From the NCBI GenBank assembly GCA_963833835.1, contig CAWHZI010000008.1:992001-1056000 (forward strand): a DNA stretch of 64,000 nucleotides, given 5' to 3'. Numbering within the stretch: position 1 is the first letter of the stretch; each line of letters opens with the position of its first letter. This stretch comes from Bog-532 sp963833835 (GTDB lineage Bacteria > Actinomycetota > Actinomycetes > Streptosporangiales > Streptosporangiaceae). Below, piece by piece: positions 7,982 through 16,562 of this stretch. The position numbers were made by a program, and so were the translations under genes. The notes below the pieces were generated by a model that worked only from the letters and a program-made list of their open reading frames with translations, made no database searches and was not told the origin of the DNA.

Positions 7982-9571
7982 CTATTGCCCCCTGGTCAGC
8001 CGGAAAACGTAGATGTCGCCGGTGTCGTAGATGACCTGGTAGTGCAGGCCGGGGTGCTGGCTGGCCACGAACGACGGGATGTTGGCCGGCTCGGGCGAGT
8101 AGCCGCTGTCGGTGCCGTCGAACACGATGTACTGGGTGCCCGGGTTAGCGGTGTTGCCGATCCAGAACGTGTCCGTGCGCGCGGCCAGCGGCGCCAGCAG
8201 GTCCAGCGTGGTGATGACGGTGGCGCCGTCCGGCACCCGGGCCATGGCCGCGCGCATGTCGGCCTGGTGGCTACCGAGCCGGTAGGTGCCCGGCTGCCAC
8301 AGGCCGCTGAGCGGGAACTGGAAGATCAACGCGACCGCGATGGCCAGCATGGCCGCCGCGCTGTGCCGCCCGATCGTGGTGGCCAGCGCCGCCCGCCAGT
8401 CGGCCAGCGGGCCGGACGGGGGCGCACGGTCCGGGTCGGACTGCGCCGCCCGGATCCGGGCGATGGCGTCGATGGCCGCGAGAAACAAGATCGTCATCGC
8501 GGTGGCGTTGTAGTGGTACTGCGTGCCCCAGAAGTTGGCGTTGGTGGCCAGGAAGCGCAGCACGATCGACGGCAGCGCGATCAGGGCCAGCGGCGACCAC
8601 AGCGCGATGAACGCGGTGGGAAGCAGCAGCATGAGCACGGTCTGCAGCTTGGTCGGCCAGGCGGTGAAGAACTGCCGGACGGTGGTGCCGACGCCGAAGC
8701 TGCTGCCGGGGCTGAGCGTGCCGCCGTCGTTCCAGTACAGGTAGTGGTGGACCGGGTTGAAGTGCGGGATGATCACGGCGATGGCCAGCACCGACCAGGC
8801 AATGCCCCACGCGACCAGGAACTGGCCGCCGATCAGGGCGGTACGGACCGACGGCCGGGGATCGTCCCGCCACAGGCTGATCACGATCATCACCACGCCC
8901 AGGGCGGCGACGGTGAACCCCTGGTCCTCTTTGACGAACACCAGCGGCAGCGCCCACAGCACCGCGTTGCGGTAGCGGCCGCGGATCAACGCGGCCAGCG
9001 AGAAGGCCAGCAGCGGCAGGGCGAAGGCGATCTCGTGGAAGTCGAAGTCGATCATCTGCTGCAGGCCCCAGGAGAGCCCGTACGCCGCACCGATGGCCGC
9101 ACCCGCCTTGCGTCCCAGCTTCTCGGCCGCGACCCAGGTCACCGGGAGCACGGACACCGCGGTCAGCACGGCCTGGGCCACCAGCAAGGTGATGGGCGAC
9201 GGCGCGAGGAGGAAGAACGGCGCGACCAGCGCCACGATCGGCGAGAAGTGGTCGCCCAGCAGGTTGAACCCCGCACCGCGGATGTCGGCCACCGGGGCGT
9301 GCAGATGCGCGTACTGCTTGACCTGCTCGGTGAAGATGCCCAGGTCCCACGAGGCCGGGTTGAACTGCAGGTACCGGAACAGCGACAGCACCAGATAGAC
9401 GACGAACACGAAGCCGGCGATCAGCCAGGGCATCCACCAGGCCGGGCGGTGCGGCCTCCGGAGGCGCAGCCCGCGTCTTGCTGTTATCAGCGGTTCAGGC
9501 TCAGCGGGCAGGCCGGCACGCGCGCTGCCGGGCGCTTCGGCAGCACCGTCGTTCAGCCCGTTCTCCGGCAT
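7982..9571 (-). CDS. DUF2079 polytopic membrane protein
   Basis: The product has 529 residues. A basic N-terminus (RRGLRLRRPHRPAW) precedes about ten hydrophobic helices, for example WMPWLIAGFVFVVYLVLSL and LLVAQAVLTAVSVLPVTWV. The DUF2079 signatures include FNPASWDLGIFTEQVKQYA and LLGDHFSPIVALVAPFFLL, GLQQMIDFDFHEIAFALPL and a C-terminal extracellular part with YSPEPANIPSF. The family is common in actinobacteria and resembles GT-C membrane glycosyltransferases, but its activity is unknown. ATG 9571 is chosen; the upstream open frame is low-complexity. The TetR gene lies 40 bases upstream on the same strand. Confidence 0.85.
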   Translation of the reverse strand: MPENGLNDGAAEAPGSARAGLPAEPEPLITARRGLRLRRPHRPAWWMPWLIAGFVFVVYLVLSLFRYLQFNPASWDLGIFTEQVKQYAHLHAPVADIRGAGFNLLGDHFSPIVALVAPFFLLAPSPITLLVAQAVLTAVSVLPVTWVAAEKLGRKAGAAIGAAYGLSWGLQQMIDFDFHEIAFALPLLAFSLAALIRGRYRNAVLWALPLVFVKEDQGFTVAALGVVMIVISLWRDDPRPSVRTALIGGQFLVAWGIAWSVLAIAVIIPHFNPVHHYLYWNDGGTLSPGSSFGVGTTVRQFFTAWPTKLQTVLMLLLPTAFIALWSPLALIALPSIVLRFLATNANFWGTQYHYNATAMTILFLAAIDAIARIRAAQSDPDRAPPSGPLADWRAALATTIGRHSAAAMLAIAVALIFQFPLSGLWQPGTYRLGSHQADMRAAMARVPDGATVITTLDLLAPLAARTDTFWIGNTANPGTQYIVFDGTDSGYSPEPANIPSFVASQHPGLHYQVIYDTGDIYVFRLTRGQ

Positions 9572-9611
9572 CGCACGCAGCCTACACGGGCTGAGCGGGA
9601 CCGCCGAGGAG

Positions 9612-10187
9612 TCAGCCGGTGGCGACGTCCAGCAGGACGGCGGCGGCGGCCCGGGCCCGGGCCGCCGCATCCTGGTCGCGGTCGATCCGCGCGGCCCAGT
9701 TGACCCCGTCGTAGAGCAGGTGGAGCTGGGCCCCGAGGGTGGCCGGGTCGGCCACGCCAGCGTCGGCGGCCAAGCCGGTGAACAGCGTCCGGATCCAGCC
9801 GCGAAACTCCTGGGTGACCTGCTCGGCCACGCTGCCCCGGCTGGACTCGGCGGTGGCGTTGGCGAACGCGCAGCCGTGATAGCCGGGCTGGGCAATCGAG
9901 TCACCGAGCGCGTCGAAGACGCCGAGCAGCTTGTCCCGCGGGGTGTCAAAGCGGGTCAGCCACTCGGTGATGCGAGCCCGCCGCTGGTCGTACCTCCGGT
10001 TCAGGTAGGCCCGGACCAGCTCGTCCTTGCTGCCGAACGTGCTGTACAGCGAGGCCTTGGCCACGCCGGCCTTCTCGATCACGCGGTCGATCCCGACGAT
10101 GTGGATGCCCTCTTCGTAGAAGAGCTCATCAGCCGCGTCCAGCAGCCGTTCCCGGGCTGAGGGGCGCCGCGCAGTACTGGTGCTCAT
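9612..10187 (-). CDS. TetR-family repressor, divergent from an MFS exporter
   Basis: The product has 191 residues. Residues 12-60 form the TetR HTH (RERLLDAADELFYEEGIHIV, GVAKASLYSTFGSKDELVRA), and the remainder is a ligand-binding domain containing GCAFANATAE, a segment common in YfiR/AefR-like regulators. It is transcribed away from the MFS gene across a 114-base region with two palindromic sites, so it almost certainly represses the exporter and itself. A hydrophobic drug or metabolite may be the inducer; the sequence does not say which. Confidence 0.9.
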   Translation of the reverse strand: MSTSTARRPSARERLLDAADELFYEEGIHIVGIDRVIEKAGVAKASLYSTFGSKDELVRAYLNRRYDQRRARITEWLTRFDTPRDKLLGVFDALGDSIAQPGYHGCAFANATAESSRGSVAEQVTQEFRGWIRTLFTGLAADAGVADPATLGAQLHLLYDGVNWAARIDRDQDAAARARAAAAVLLDVATG

Positions 10188-10191
10188 GGAT

Positions 10192-10250
10192 TTGACAATA
10201 CCAGACCGGTCTGTCTACCTTGGAACCACAGCAGACAGACCTGTCTGTTC
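10192..10250 (+). promoter_or_regulatory. MFS promoter with twin TetR operators
   Basis: TTGACA at 10192-10197 is followed after 18 bases by TACCTT, a plausible -35/-10 pair for the exporter. AGACCGGTCTGTCT near 10203-10216 overlaps this promoter, and a near-perfect palindrome AACAGACAGGTCTGTCTG (read on the minus strand) lies at about 10232-10249. The shared core AGACNGGTCTGTCT suggests two binding sites for the divergent TetR protein, one covering the promoter. Confidence 0.65.
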
Positions 10251-10301
10251 CCGTCAGGCGACCGCACGTCTGGGGAGTCAGACCATCGGGAGGCTAATTA
10301 A

Positions 10302-11555
10302 ATGAAGGCACCACGACTGCCTCGTACGGCGGCGTTCTACCTGCTGGCGTCGATCATTGTGGCCTTCCTGGCCGGGTCCAGCGCGCCGACCCCGCTGTAC
10401 GCGGTCTACGCCGGCCGCTGGGGCTTCTCCCCCATCACCACCACGATCGTGTTCGGGGTGTACGCGCTGGCCGTGCTGACCGCGCTGCTGACCGTGGGCT
10501 CACTGTCCGACCACGTGGGCCGGCGCCCGGTGCTGCTGGCCGCCCTGGCGGTCCAGGTCGTAGCCATGGTGGTGTTCATCACCGCGGACGGCGTGCCGCA
10601 ACTGCTGGTGGCCCGCATCGTGCAGGGCCTGTCCACCGGCGCGGCCGCCGGGGCCATCGGGGCGGGCATGCTCGACCTGAACAAGACCCGGGGCACGATC
10701 GCCAACGCGGTGGCCCCGATCACCGGGACCGCGGCCGGCGCGCTCGGCTCCGGGCTGCTGGTCCAGTACCTGCCCCAGCCCACCCACCTGGTGTACCTGG
10801 TCCTGCTGGGGGTGTTCGTGCTCCAGGCCATCGGGGTGCTGCTGATGCCGGAGACCTCCAGCCCGGCTCCGGGCGCGCTGGCCTCGCTGCGGCCTCACTT
10901 CGCGGTGCCCGGGCCCGTCCGGCGACCGCTGCTGTTCGCGGTGCCTGCCCTGGTCGCGGTGTGGGCCATGGCCGGGCTGTACGGCGCGCTCGGGCCCGCG
11001 CTGGTCAAGCTGGTCTCTGGTTCCGGCTCGGTCGTGCTCGGCGGCTTGTCCCTGTCCTTGCTGGCCGGCAGCGGAGCCGCGGCCGTGCTGCTGCTCCAGC
11101 GCCGCAGCGCCCGGCAGCTCATGCTGACCGGCAGCGGCGCGCTGCTGGCCGGGATCGGGCTGACCCTGCTGTCCGTGGGCACCCGGTCGACGGCCGGGTT
11201 CTTCGTGGGCACGGCGATCGCCGGGGCCGGCTTCGGGGGTGCCTTCCAGGGCGCGATCCGCTCGGTGGTGCCGCTGGCCGCGCCGCACCAGCGGGCCGGG
11301 GTGCTGTCCGTGGTCTACGTGGTGTCCTACCTGGCCATGGGCCTGCCCGCGGTCATCGCCGGCGTCCTGCTGGTACACGAGGGCAACCTGGTCGTCACCA
11401 CGGTCCAGTACGGGGTGGCGGTCATGGTGCTGGCCGCGCTGGCCCTGCTGGGCACGATCCGGTCCACCCGCCCGGCCGTGGCGGCCCGGCCCGAGCGCGA
11501 CGAGGTGATCGAGCCGGAGCAGGCCCGGGAGATGCGCGCCGCCCAGCGGGTCTGA
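10302..11555 (+). CDS. MFS transporter (drug efflux type)
   Basis: The product has 417 residues with 12 predicted membrane helices. Motif A of the major facilitator superfamily is present between helices 2 and 3 (GSLSDHVGRRPVLLAA), and LLVARIVQGLSTGAAAGAIG matches helix 4 of the 12-helix drug:H+ antiporters. The C-terminal half has the related GAGFGGAFQGAIRSVVPLA. It sits in the inner membrane and probably exports the ligand sensed by the divergent TetR repressor. A perfect hairpin follows the stop codon by about 20 bases. Confidence 0.88.
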   Translation: MKAPRLPRTAAFYLLASIIVAFLAGSSAPTPLYAVYAGRWGFSPITTTIVFGVYALAVLTALLTVGSLSDHVGRRPVLLAALAVQVVAMVVFITADGVPQLLVARIVQGLSTGAAAGAIGAGMLDLNKTRGTIANAVAPITGTAAGALGSGLLVQYLPQPTHLVYLVLLGVFVLQAIGVLLMPETSSPAPGALASLRPHFAVPGPVRRPLLFAVPALVAVWAMAGLYGALGPALVKLVSGSGSVVLGGLSLSLLAGSGAAAVLLLQRRSARQLMLTGSGALLAGIGLTLLSVGTRSTAGFFVGTAIAGAGFGGAFQGAIRSVVPLAAPHQRAGVLSVVYVVSYLAMGLPAVIAGVLLVHEGNLVVTTVQYGVAVMVLAALALLGTIRSTRPAVAARPERDEVIEPEQAREMRAAQRV

Positions 11556-11575
11556 CCACCGGGAGTCTGATCATC

Positions 11576-11608
11576 GGCGCCTGCTGCTCTACGCGAGCAG
11601 CAGGCGCC
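11576..11608. terminator. Terminator hairpin between convergent transporter genes
   Basis: GGCGCCTGCTGCTC (11576-11589), a 5-base loop TACGC and the exact complement (11595-11608) form a 14-bp stem between the MFS gene and the convergent ABC permease. A third copy of the right arm, GAGCAGCAGGCGCC, lies at 11616-11629 inside the last codons of the permease. Confidence 0.75.
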
Positions 11609-11609
11609 G

Positions 11610-12467
11610 CTATTTGAGCAGCAGGCGCCGGATCCGCCGGCTGGCCACGTACAACCCGGCCAGGCCCATGACGGCGAGGTAGGCGACGTTGCCCAGCAGG
11701 GCCGAGCCGGGATGGCCGAAGGCCAGGCCGCGCAGCAGGTCCACCGCCTGGTACAGCGGCGTGCACTCCACCACGATCTGCAGCGCCCGCGGGTACACCC
11801 CGAGCGGGAAGAACGTGGTCGAGAACAAGAACATGGGCAGCGTGGCCAAGATGATGAAGTCGAAGTCCTTCCAGCTGCGCATGTAGGTGGTGGCGGCCAT
11901 CCCGATCCCGGCGAACGCGAAGCTGACCAGCAAGGAGGCCGGCAGGGCCAGGATCAGCCAGGGCGTGGTGGCCAGCCCCAGCGCCGCCAGCACGATCAGG
12001 AACAGCACCGCGTACATCAGCCCGCGGGTCAGCGCCCAGGTCACCTCGCCCACGGCCACGTCGACCGGCCCGAGCGGGGTGGACAGCGCAGCGTCGTAGA
12101 CCTTGGCGTACTTGAGCTTGTGGAACACGTTGAACGTGGAGTCGTACACCGCGCCGTTCATCGACGTGGTGGCCAGCAGCGCGGGCGCCACGAACTCGGT
12201 GTACCCGACCGGCTTGCCGCCAGGCCCGTTCACCGTCCCGACCAGGTGCCCCAGGCCGACCCGCACCGACAGCAGGTAGAACAGGGGCTCCAGGATCCCG
12301 GTCACCAGCAGGATCCACAGGTGGCGGTAGGCGCGGGCGTTCCGCTCGACCAGCGACAGGCCGGCCCGGCCGGGCAGCCCGGGCAGGGGCAGCCACTGCA
12401 GCGACCCGCCGGTCGTAGTGGCGGTCGCCGTCGGGGCAGCCCGGGCGGGCGCGGGGGCGTTACTCAT
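11610..12467 (-). CDS. ABC-2 type permease (second of pair)
   Basis: The product has 285 residues and about six membrane helices after a cytoplasmic N-terminal stretch. Features of the ABC-2/DrrB superfamily are VERNARAYRHLWILLVTGIL, the conserved loop SMNGAVYDSTFNVFHKLKYA and LPMFLFSTTFFPLGVYPRAL before the final helices. It forms the membrane channel with the 12460-13296 product. Its start overlaps that gene by 8 bases, and the gene ends the operon. A DrrAB-like exporter is the best description; the cargo is unknown. Confidence 0.85.
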   Translation of the reverse strand: MSNAPAPARAAPTATATTTGGSLQWLPLPGLPGRAGLSLVERNARAYRHLWILLVTGILEPLFYLLSVRVGLGHLVGTVNGPGGKPVGYTEFVAPALLATTSMNGAVYDSTFNVFHKLKYAKVYDAALSTPLGPVDVAVGEVTWALTRGLMYAVLFLIVLAALGLATTPWLILALPASLLVSFAFAGIGMAATTYMRSWKDFDFIILATLPMFLFSTTFFPLGVYPRALQIVVECTPLYQAVDLLRGLAFGHPGSALLGNVAYLAVMGLAGLYVASRRIRRLLLK

Positions 12468-13296
12468 AGAGCCGCTTGGTATAGGTCCGCTGCGCGGCCA
12501 CGCAGCCCGCCAGGGCCAGCACCAGGAGGTAGCCGACGTGCACGGCCGTGCCTCCCAGGTCAGCGCGGCCCAGTGCGAGGGAGCGGCACAGCGCCACGCC
12601 GTGCCAGAGCGGGGTCACGTAGGCGACCGGCTGCAGCCAGCCCGGCAGCTGGCTGATCGGGAAGAACGTGCCGGAGAACAGGAACAGCGGCACCATCACG
12701 AACCGCATCAGCACGGCGAAGCTGACGTCGGTGGTCCGGGTCACCGACCACGCCATCAGCCCCGGCGCGAACGCCAGCCCGGTCAGCACGGCCGCCGGCA
12801 GCGCCAGAATGGCCAGCGGCGAACGGACCGCGCCGAACGCGGCGATCACGGCCAGGAAGATCCCGCAGGTCATGAACAGCCGCAGCGTGACGAACAACAG
12901 GTGGCCGCGGAACACGTCGGCCGGGCGCAGCGGGCCAGCCGCGGCGGCGAAGTAGTTCTGTATCCATTTGACCGAGCCGAGCACCGGGTACATGCCCTCG
13001 CCGAACCCGGTCTGCATGGCCGTGGCGGCCAGCAGCCCGGGTGAGATGAAGGCCAGGTAGGTGACCCCGCCCAGGCTGGCCGAGCTGTGCCGGTTGACCA
13101 GCGTGCCCAGGCCCGCGCCCATCGCGCTCAGGTAGAGCACCGGGCCCAGCACGCTGGAGATCACCGAGCCACGCCAGGTCCGCCGGTAGTTGGTGAGCCA
13201 GTACCGGAACTCGCGGATGGCGAAGCCCCAGGGCTGGACCGCGCGGCCGCGCCCGGTAGCCGCCGGAGCGGGCCGGGCGGTCGTTGGTGCCGCCAT
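12460..13296 (-). CDS. ABC-2 type permease (first of pair)
   Basis: The product has 278 residues, paralogous to the downstream permease. After an Ala/Arg-rich leader it shows FAIREFRYWLTNYRRTWRGS, YLAFISPGLLAATAMQTGFG, and FLFSGTFFPISQLPGWLQPV, the ABC-2 signature region. Six helices are expected. Its start shares one base with the stop of the ATPase gene, so the ATPase and both permeases are translationally coupled. A heterodimeric channel with its neighbour is likely. Confidence 0.85.
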   Translation of the reverse strand: MAAPTTARPAPAATGRGRAVQPWGFAIREFRYWLTNYRRTWRGSVISSVLGPVLYLSAMGAGLGTLVNRHSSASLGGVTYLAFISPGLLAATAMQTGFGEGMYPVLGSVKWIQNYFAAAAGPLRPADVFRGHLLFVTLRLFMTCGIFLAVIAAFGAVRSPLAILALPAAVLTGLAFAPGLMAWSVTRTTDVSFAVLMRFVMVPLFLFSGTFFPISQLPGWLQPVAYVTPLWHGVALCRSLALGRADLGGTAVHVGYLLVLALAGCVAAQRTYTKRLYE

Positions 13297-14282
13297 CAGT
13301 CCCCCAGCTGGCGGCCGGTCAGCCGGAGGAACACGTCCTCCAGCGTGCTGCGGCGGGCCAGCGAAGTGATCGGCTCGACTCCGAGGGCACGCGCCGCCTC
13401 CAGCGCCTGGTCGCCGTTCCGGGTGTAGATGAGCACCCGGTCGGCCAGCACTTCTTGCCGCTCGGACTGGAGGGCTGACTGGAGGGCAACGAGCTTCTCC
13501 GCGGCCTGCTGGTGGTCAGAGGGGTCGAAGCGCAGCTCCAGCACCTCAGGGGTGGAGTAGCGCTCGATCAGCTGCCGCGGCGAGCCCTCGGTCACGATCT
13601 TCCCGGCGTCCATCACCACCAGCCGGTCACACAGCTGTTCGGCCTCGTCCATATAGTGCGTGGTCAAGATCAGCGTGACACCGCGCTGCTTGAGCCGGAA
13701 CAGCCGGTCCCACACGATGTGCCGGGCCTGCGGATCCAGCCCGGTGGTGGGCTCGTCGAGCAGCAGGATCTCCGGGTCGTTGATCAGGGATCGGGCGATA
13801 ACCAGGCGCCGCTTCATGCCCCCGGACAGCGGCTCCACCTGATCCTCGGCCCGGTCGCTGAGCTGCACGAACTCCAGCAGGCTGGCGGCCCGCTCCCGGA
13901 TCACGGCCCGGGGCAGGCCGAAGTACCGGCCGTAGACGATCAGGTTCTCCCGGACGGTCAGCTCGATGTCGAGCGTGTTCTCCTGCGGGACCACGCCCAG
14001 CCGGGCCCGGATCGCGGGCCCGTCCGCCACCGAATCATGGCCCAGGATGGTGAGCTCACCGCTGGACGGCGGGGACACGCAACCGACCATCCGCATGGTG
14101 GAAGACTTGCCCGCGCCGTTCGGTCCGAGGAACCCGAACGCCTCGCCCCGGGCGATGCCAAAGTCGATGCCGGCCACCGCCGTGAAGTCCCCGAACCGCT
14201 TGGTCAGGCCGCGTGCGCGCACGAGTAGGTCCAGCTGGTCAGGGTCCGGCACCCTGGCGACGTTACCCGGCGTCTCTGACAA
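13296..14282 (-). CDS. DrrA-like ABC exporter ATPase
   Basis: The product has 328 residues. It carries Walker A GPNGAGKSST near residue 55, the Q-loop VVPQENTLD, signature LSGGMKRRLVIA near 150, Walker B ILLLDEPTTGLDP and the H-loop LTTHYMDEAEQLCD. A C-terminal domain of about 95 residues is typical of the DrrA/NodI group of export ATPases. It energises the two ABC-2 permeases encoded just downstream. GtrA is divergent across 80 bases. Confidence 0.92.
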   Translation of the reverse strand: MSETPGNVARVPDPDQLDLLVRARGLTKRFGDFTAVAGIDFGIARGEAFGFLGPNGAGKSSTMRMVGCVSPPSSGELTILGHDSVADGPAIRARLGVVPQENTLDIELTVRENLIVYGRYFGLPRAVIRERAASLLEFVQLSDRAEDQVEPLSGGMKRRLVIARSLINDPEILLLDEPTTGLDPQARHIVWDRLFRLKQRGVTLILTTHYMDEAEQLCDRLVVMDAGKIVTEGSPRQLIERYSTPEVLELRFDPSDHQQAAEKLVALQSALQSERQEVLADRVLIYTRNGDQALEAARALGVEPITSLARRSTLEDVFLRLTGRQLGD

Positions 14283-14362
14283 TTTAATAACCGTTTTCTG
14301 CCCTGGGCCGGTGTTACTAAGGTTCGGGGGGTAACCTCAACAAGCGTTCGGCACGGGGGTTG

Positions 14363-15013
14363 ATGATGCGGGAAGGGACCGTTTACCTGGTGAAATACAT
14401 CAGTGACATTTACCGGCGCTTCACGGTGCTCATTCACGAGGTCCTGAAGTTCGCCATCGTCGGCGGCATCGGCTTCGTCGTTCAGATCGGTGTGACCGAC
14501 GGCCTGCACCTCGGCCTGGGCGTGGGCCCGGTCAGCGCGACCGCCATCGGCTACGTCATCTCGGCCGCCGTCACCTTCCTCGGCAACCGGCACTGGGCGT
14601 TCAAGCACCGCCAGGGCAAGGGCCTGCGGCACGAGACGCTGATGTTCGTGTTCCTCAACGCCATCGCCCTGGGCATCCAGGAAGCGGTCGTGGCCATCGT
14701 GCATTACGGCATGCACCAGACCGGCGGCGTGGCCTTCAACATCGCCACCCTCCTCGGCATCGGCCTCGGCACCATCTTCCGGCTCTGGTCCTACCGGAAG
14801 TTCGTTTTCCTCGAGGTGGAGGAAGCCCCCTCGCTGGCCGAGCAGATCAAGCCGGTCGTCACCGGCCACGGCGAGGCCCACGGCGACGTCGGCTCGATGT
14901 CCGGCCCCGACTCCAGCTCTAACTCCCAGAGCTCCCAGGGTTCCCCGGGGGATCACGAGCAGAACGGCGAGAGCCGCCGCCCGGAGCCTTCCATCGGCCG
15001 AGCTAGTCCTTAG
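14363..15013 (+). CDS. GtrA-family four-helix membrane protein
   Basis: The product has about 216 residues. Four helices cover residues about 25-150: FAIVGGIGFVVQIGVTDGL, ATAIGYVISAAVTFLGNRHW, FVFLNAIALGIQEAVVAIV and IATLLGIGLGTIFRLWSYRK. The charged ends GNRHWAF and SYRKFVF are the GtrA hallmarks. GtrA proteins are thought to help lipid-linked sugars cross the membrane or assist cell-envelope glycosyltransferases. A Ser/Glu/Gly-rich tail of about 65 residues is unusual for this short family. A TTG at 14360 and ATGs at 14363 and 14366 are alternative starts. Confidence 0.85.
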   Translation: MMREGTVYLVKYISDIYRRFTVLIHEVLKFAIVGGIGFVVQIGVTDGLHLGLGVGPVSATAIGYVISAAVTFLGNRHWAFKHRQGKGLRHETLMFVFLNAIALGIQEAVVAIVHYGMHQTGGVAFNIATLLGIGLGTIFRLWSYRKFVFLEVEEAPSLAEQIKPVVTGHGEAHGDVGSMSGPDSSSNSQSSQGSPGDHEQNGESRRPEPSIGRASP

Positions 15014-15038
15014 TTCTTGATCCCTTAGTTCTTGGTCA

Positions 15039-15073
15039 GAGCCCGTCCACCCCGGGTGGACGGGCTCTTTCGT
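15039..15073 (+). terminator. Intrinsic terminator after gtrA-like gene
   Basis: GAGCCCGTCCACCC (15039-15052) pairs perfectly with GGGTGGACGGGCTC (15054-15067) and is followed by TTTCGTT, a classic stem plus short U-tract, 25 bases after the stop codon. Confidence 0.85.
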
Positions 15074-15121
15074 TGCCGGGTCGCGCTTCAGGCCGGGTCG
15101 CGGGGGTCATGGGCTCAGCGT

Positions 15122-15484
15122 TCACCCGAGGGCCAGAACCAGGCCGGCTGCGACGAGCAGCCCAGCCGTGAGCCCGTGGATGCCCAGCGCGGTAGAGAGC
15201 TTTCCGCCGTTGGTGAGCACGATCACGGCGTCCGCCGTCGGCGTGAGCGCCGCGGCGATCAGCGCCCAGCCGAGCGCCGTGCGACCGGCGGCGGCCCAGA
15301 CCACGAGCAGCACCGCCCCGGAGGTGATGTCGCGGACGCCCTTGATCTCGGTCAGGGCGCGGACATTGCCTGCGGCGACCCCGTAGGCCAGCGTCGCCTG
15401 GCGAGGTTGCAGGAGGAAGCGGCTGCCGATGGCGATGATGGCGGCACAAGCGGCGAGCGCGACCAGCAGGGCGGCGAGATGCAT
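15122..15484 (-). CDS. DUF4267-like small membrane protein
   Basis: The product has 120 residues and four hydrophobic segments (AALLVALAACAAIIAIGSRF, ITSGAVLLVVWAAA, ALGWALIAAALTPTADAVIV, LTAGLLVAAGLVLAL). A conserved stretch in the middle (VRALTEIKGVRDITSG) is characteristic of DUF4267. The function is unknown. It is divergent from a TetR gene with a 12-base palindrome between them, so it is the probable target of that repressor. Confidence 0.75.
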   Translation of the reverse strand: MHLAALLVALAACAAIIAIGSRFLLQPRQATLAYGVAAGNVRALTEIKGVRDITSGAVLLVVWAAAGRTALGWALIAAALTPTADAVIVLTNGGKLSTALGIHGLTAGLLVAAGLVLALG

Positions 15485-15519
15485 GGTGAGGGGTCCTCTC
15501 GGGATTTATTGTCTATCAA

Positions 15520-15531
15520 CGTTATATAACG
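15520..15531. promoter_or_regulatory. Palindromic operator between DUF4267 and TetR genes
   Basis: CGTTATATAACG is a perfect 12-base palindrome in an A+T-rich 57-base divergent intergenic region, surrounded by CAA and ATG. It also contains TATAT sequences that can serve as -10 elements in both directions. TetR proteins of this type bind such sites and repress both genes. Confidence 0.65.
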
Positions 15532-15541
15532 ATGCTACCCT

Positions 15542-16090
15542 ATGGTCATGTCTCCTAGACCGGCTCCAGATCTCGACCTGAGACGCGACCAGGTCATCCG
15601 TGCCGCCCGCGACCTCGCCGAGTCCAGCGGCTGGCCCGCCGTCACCATGCGCCGCCTCGCCGGGGAGCTCGGCGTCACCCAGCCGGTGCTCTACTCCGCC
15701 TTCACCAGCCGCCAGGCGCTCATCGACACGGTGGCGCTCAACGGCTTCGATGACCTCGCCGCGGCGCTCGAAGCCGTGGACGCCTCGCCCAAGGCGCGGA
15801 TGCGCGCCTACCTCGACTTCGCCGCCGCCCACCCTCGGGTCTATGAGGCGATGTTCTCGCTGCCCTCGGGGCTGGCCTTCGCGGCCGGCGGCGACACCCC
15901 CGAACCGCTCCTGCGCGCGTTCTCGGGCATCCGCGACGCATTCCCCCATGCCGACGAGACCCAGGCAGAAGTCGCCTGGTCAACGATGCACGGACTGGCC
16001 ACCCTCCAGGCCAGCGGCCGCCTCCGCCCGAGCCACGTCCAGGCCCGGCTCGACCTCGCCCACCGCATGCTCACCCTGCCGGAGACCTAG
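15542..16090 (+). CDS. TetR-family transcriptional regulator
   Basis: The product has 182 residues. The HTH at residues 14-60 reads DQVIRAARDLAESSGWPAVT and GVTQPVLYSAFTSRQALIDT. The C-terminal part matches the TetR C-33/WHG-like ligand domain (RAYLDFAAAHPRVYEAMFSL). It is divergent from the DUF4267 gene and followed 57 bases later by a SnoaL-like gene on its own strand, which may be cotranscribed. ATG 15548 is an alternative start. Confidence 0.88.
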   Translation: MVMSPRPAPDLDLRRDQVIRAARDLAESSGWPAVTMRRLAGELGVTQPVLYSAFTSRQALIDTVALNGFDDLAAALEAVDASPKARMRAYLDFAAAHPRVYEAMFSLPSGLAFAAGGDTPEPLLRAFSGIRDAFPHADETQAEVAWSTMHGLATLQASGRLRPSHVQARLDLAHRMLTLPET

Positions 16091-16147
16091 TGATGCGCTG
16101 GTCAGACCATCTCGTACCCAATCAACCGCAGCAAAGGGAGTCCCGTA

Positions 16148-16501
16148 ATGACAACTCGCGAAGTTTTTGACCGCCACCTGCGCCATGAGCTCGACGGCGA
16201 CCTGGACGCGATCCTCAGCGACTACGCCCCGGACGCGGTGGTCGCTACCCCTGAGGGCATCGGCTCGGGGCACGACCACATCCGCAAGAACTACGAACGG
16301 GTTCTTCCGCTCATCGGCTCGCTGGAGCTGACGCCCTCAGTCCAGGTAGAAGGCGAGGTCATCTACCTCACCTTCCGCGCCCACCGCGACGGGAAAGATG
16401 AGCTCCTGGGAACCGACACATTTGTGATCCGCGACGGCCTTATTCAGATGCACACCTTCTACGCCCACGCGCCGAGCCCGACGGCCGGCGACCAGTCGTG
16501 A
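16148..16501 (+). CDS. SnoaL/NTF2-like protein
   Basis: The product has 117 residues and is a single NTF2-like cone fold: VFDRHLRHELDGDLDAILSD, YAPDAVVATPEGIGSGHDHI and a final FVIRDGLIQMHTFYAHA. Members are small isomerases, hydrolases or ligand-binding proteins, so no reaction can be assigned. AAAGGGAG stands 8 bases before the ATG. It follows the TetR gene and is convergent with the transglycosylase gene. Confidence 0.8.
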   Translation: MTTREVFDRHLRHELDGDLDAILSDYAPDAVVATPEGIGSGHDHIRKNYERVLPLIGSLELTPSVQVEGEVIYLTFRAHRDGKDELLGTDTFVIRDGLIQMHTFYAHAPSPTAGDQS

Positions 16502-16562
16502 GCGTCCGCGGCCCATCGTTCGGTGCTGCTATGGCCAGCAGCGAGGATAGGCGCGGTGCTCA

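Noticed and set aside
2375..9703. Long plus-strand open frames (for example 2375-3880, 4269-6569, 5594-7138, 7985-9703)
   Set aside because: They are antisense to genes with clear motifs, are low-complexity (Arg/Gly/Pro/Ala-rich) and show no domain; they follow from high G+C.
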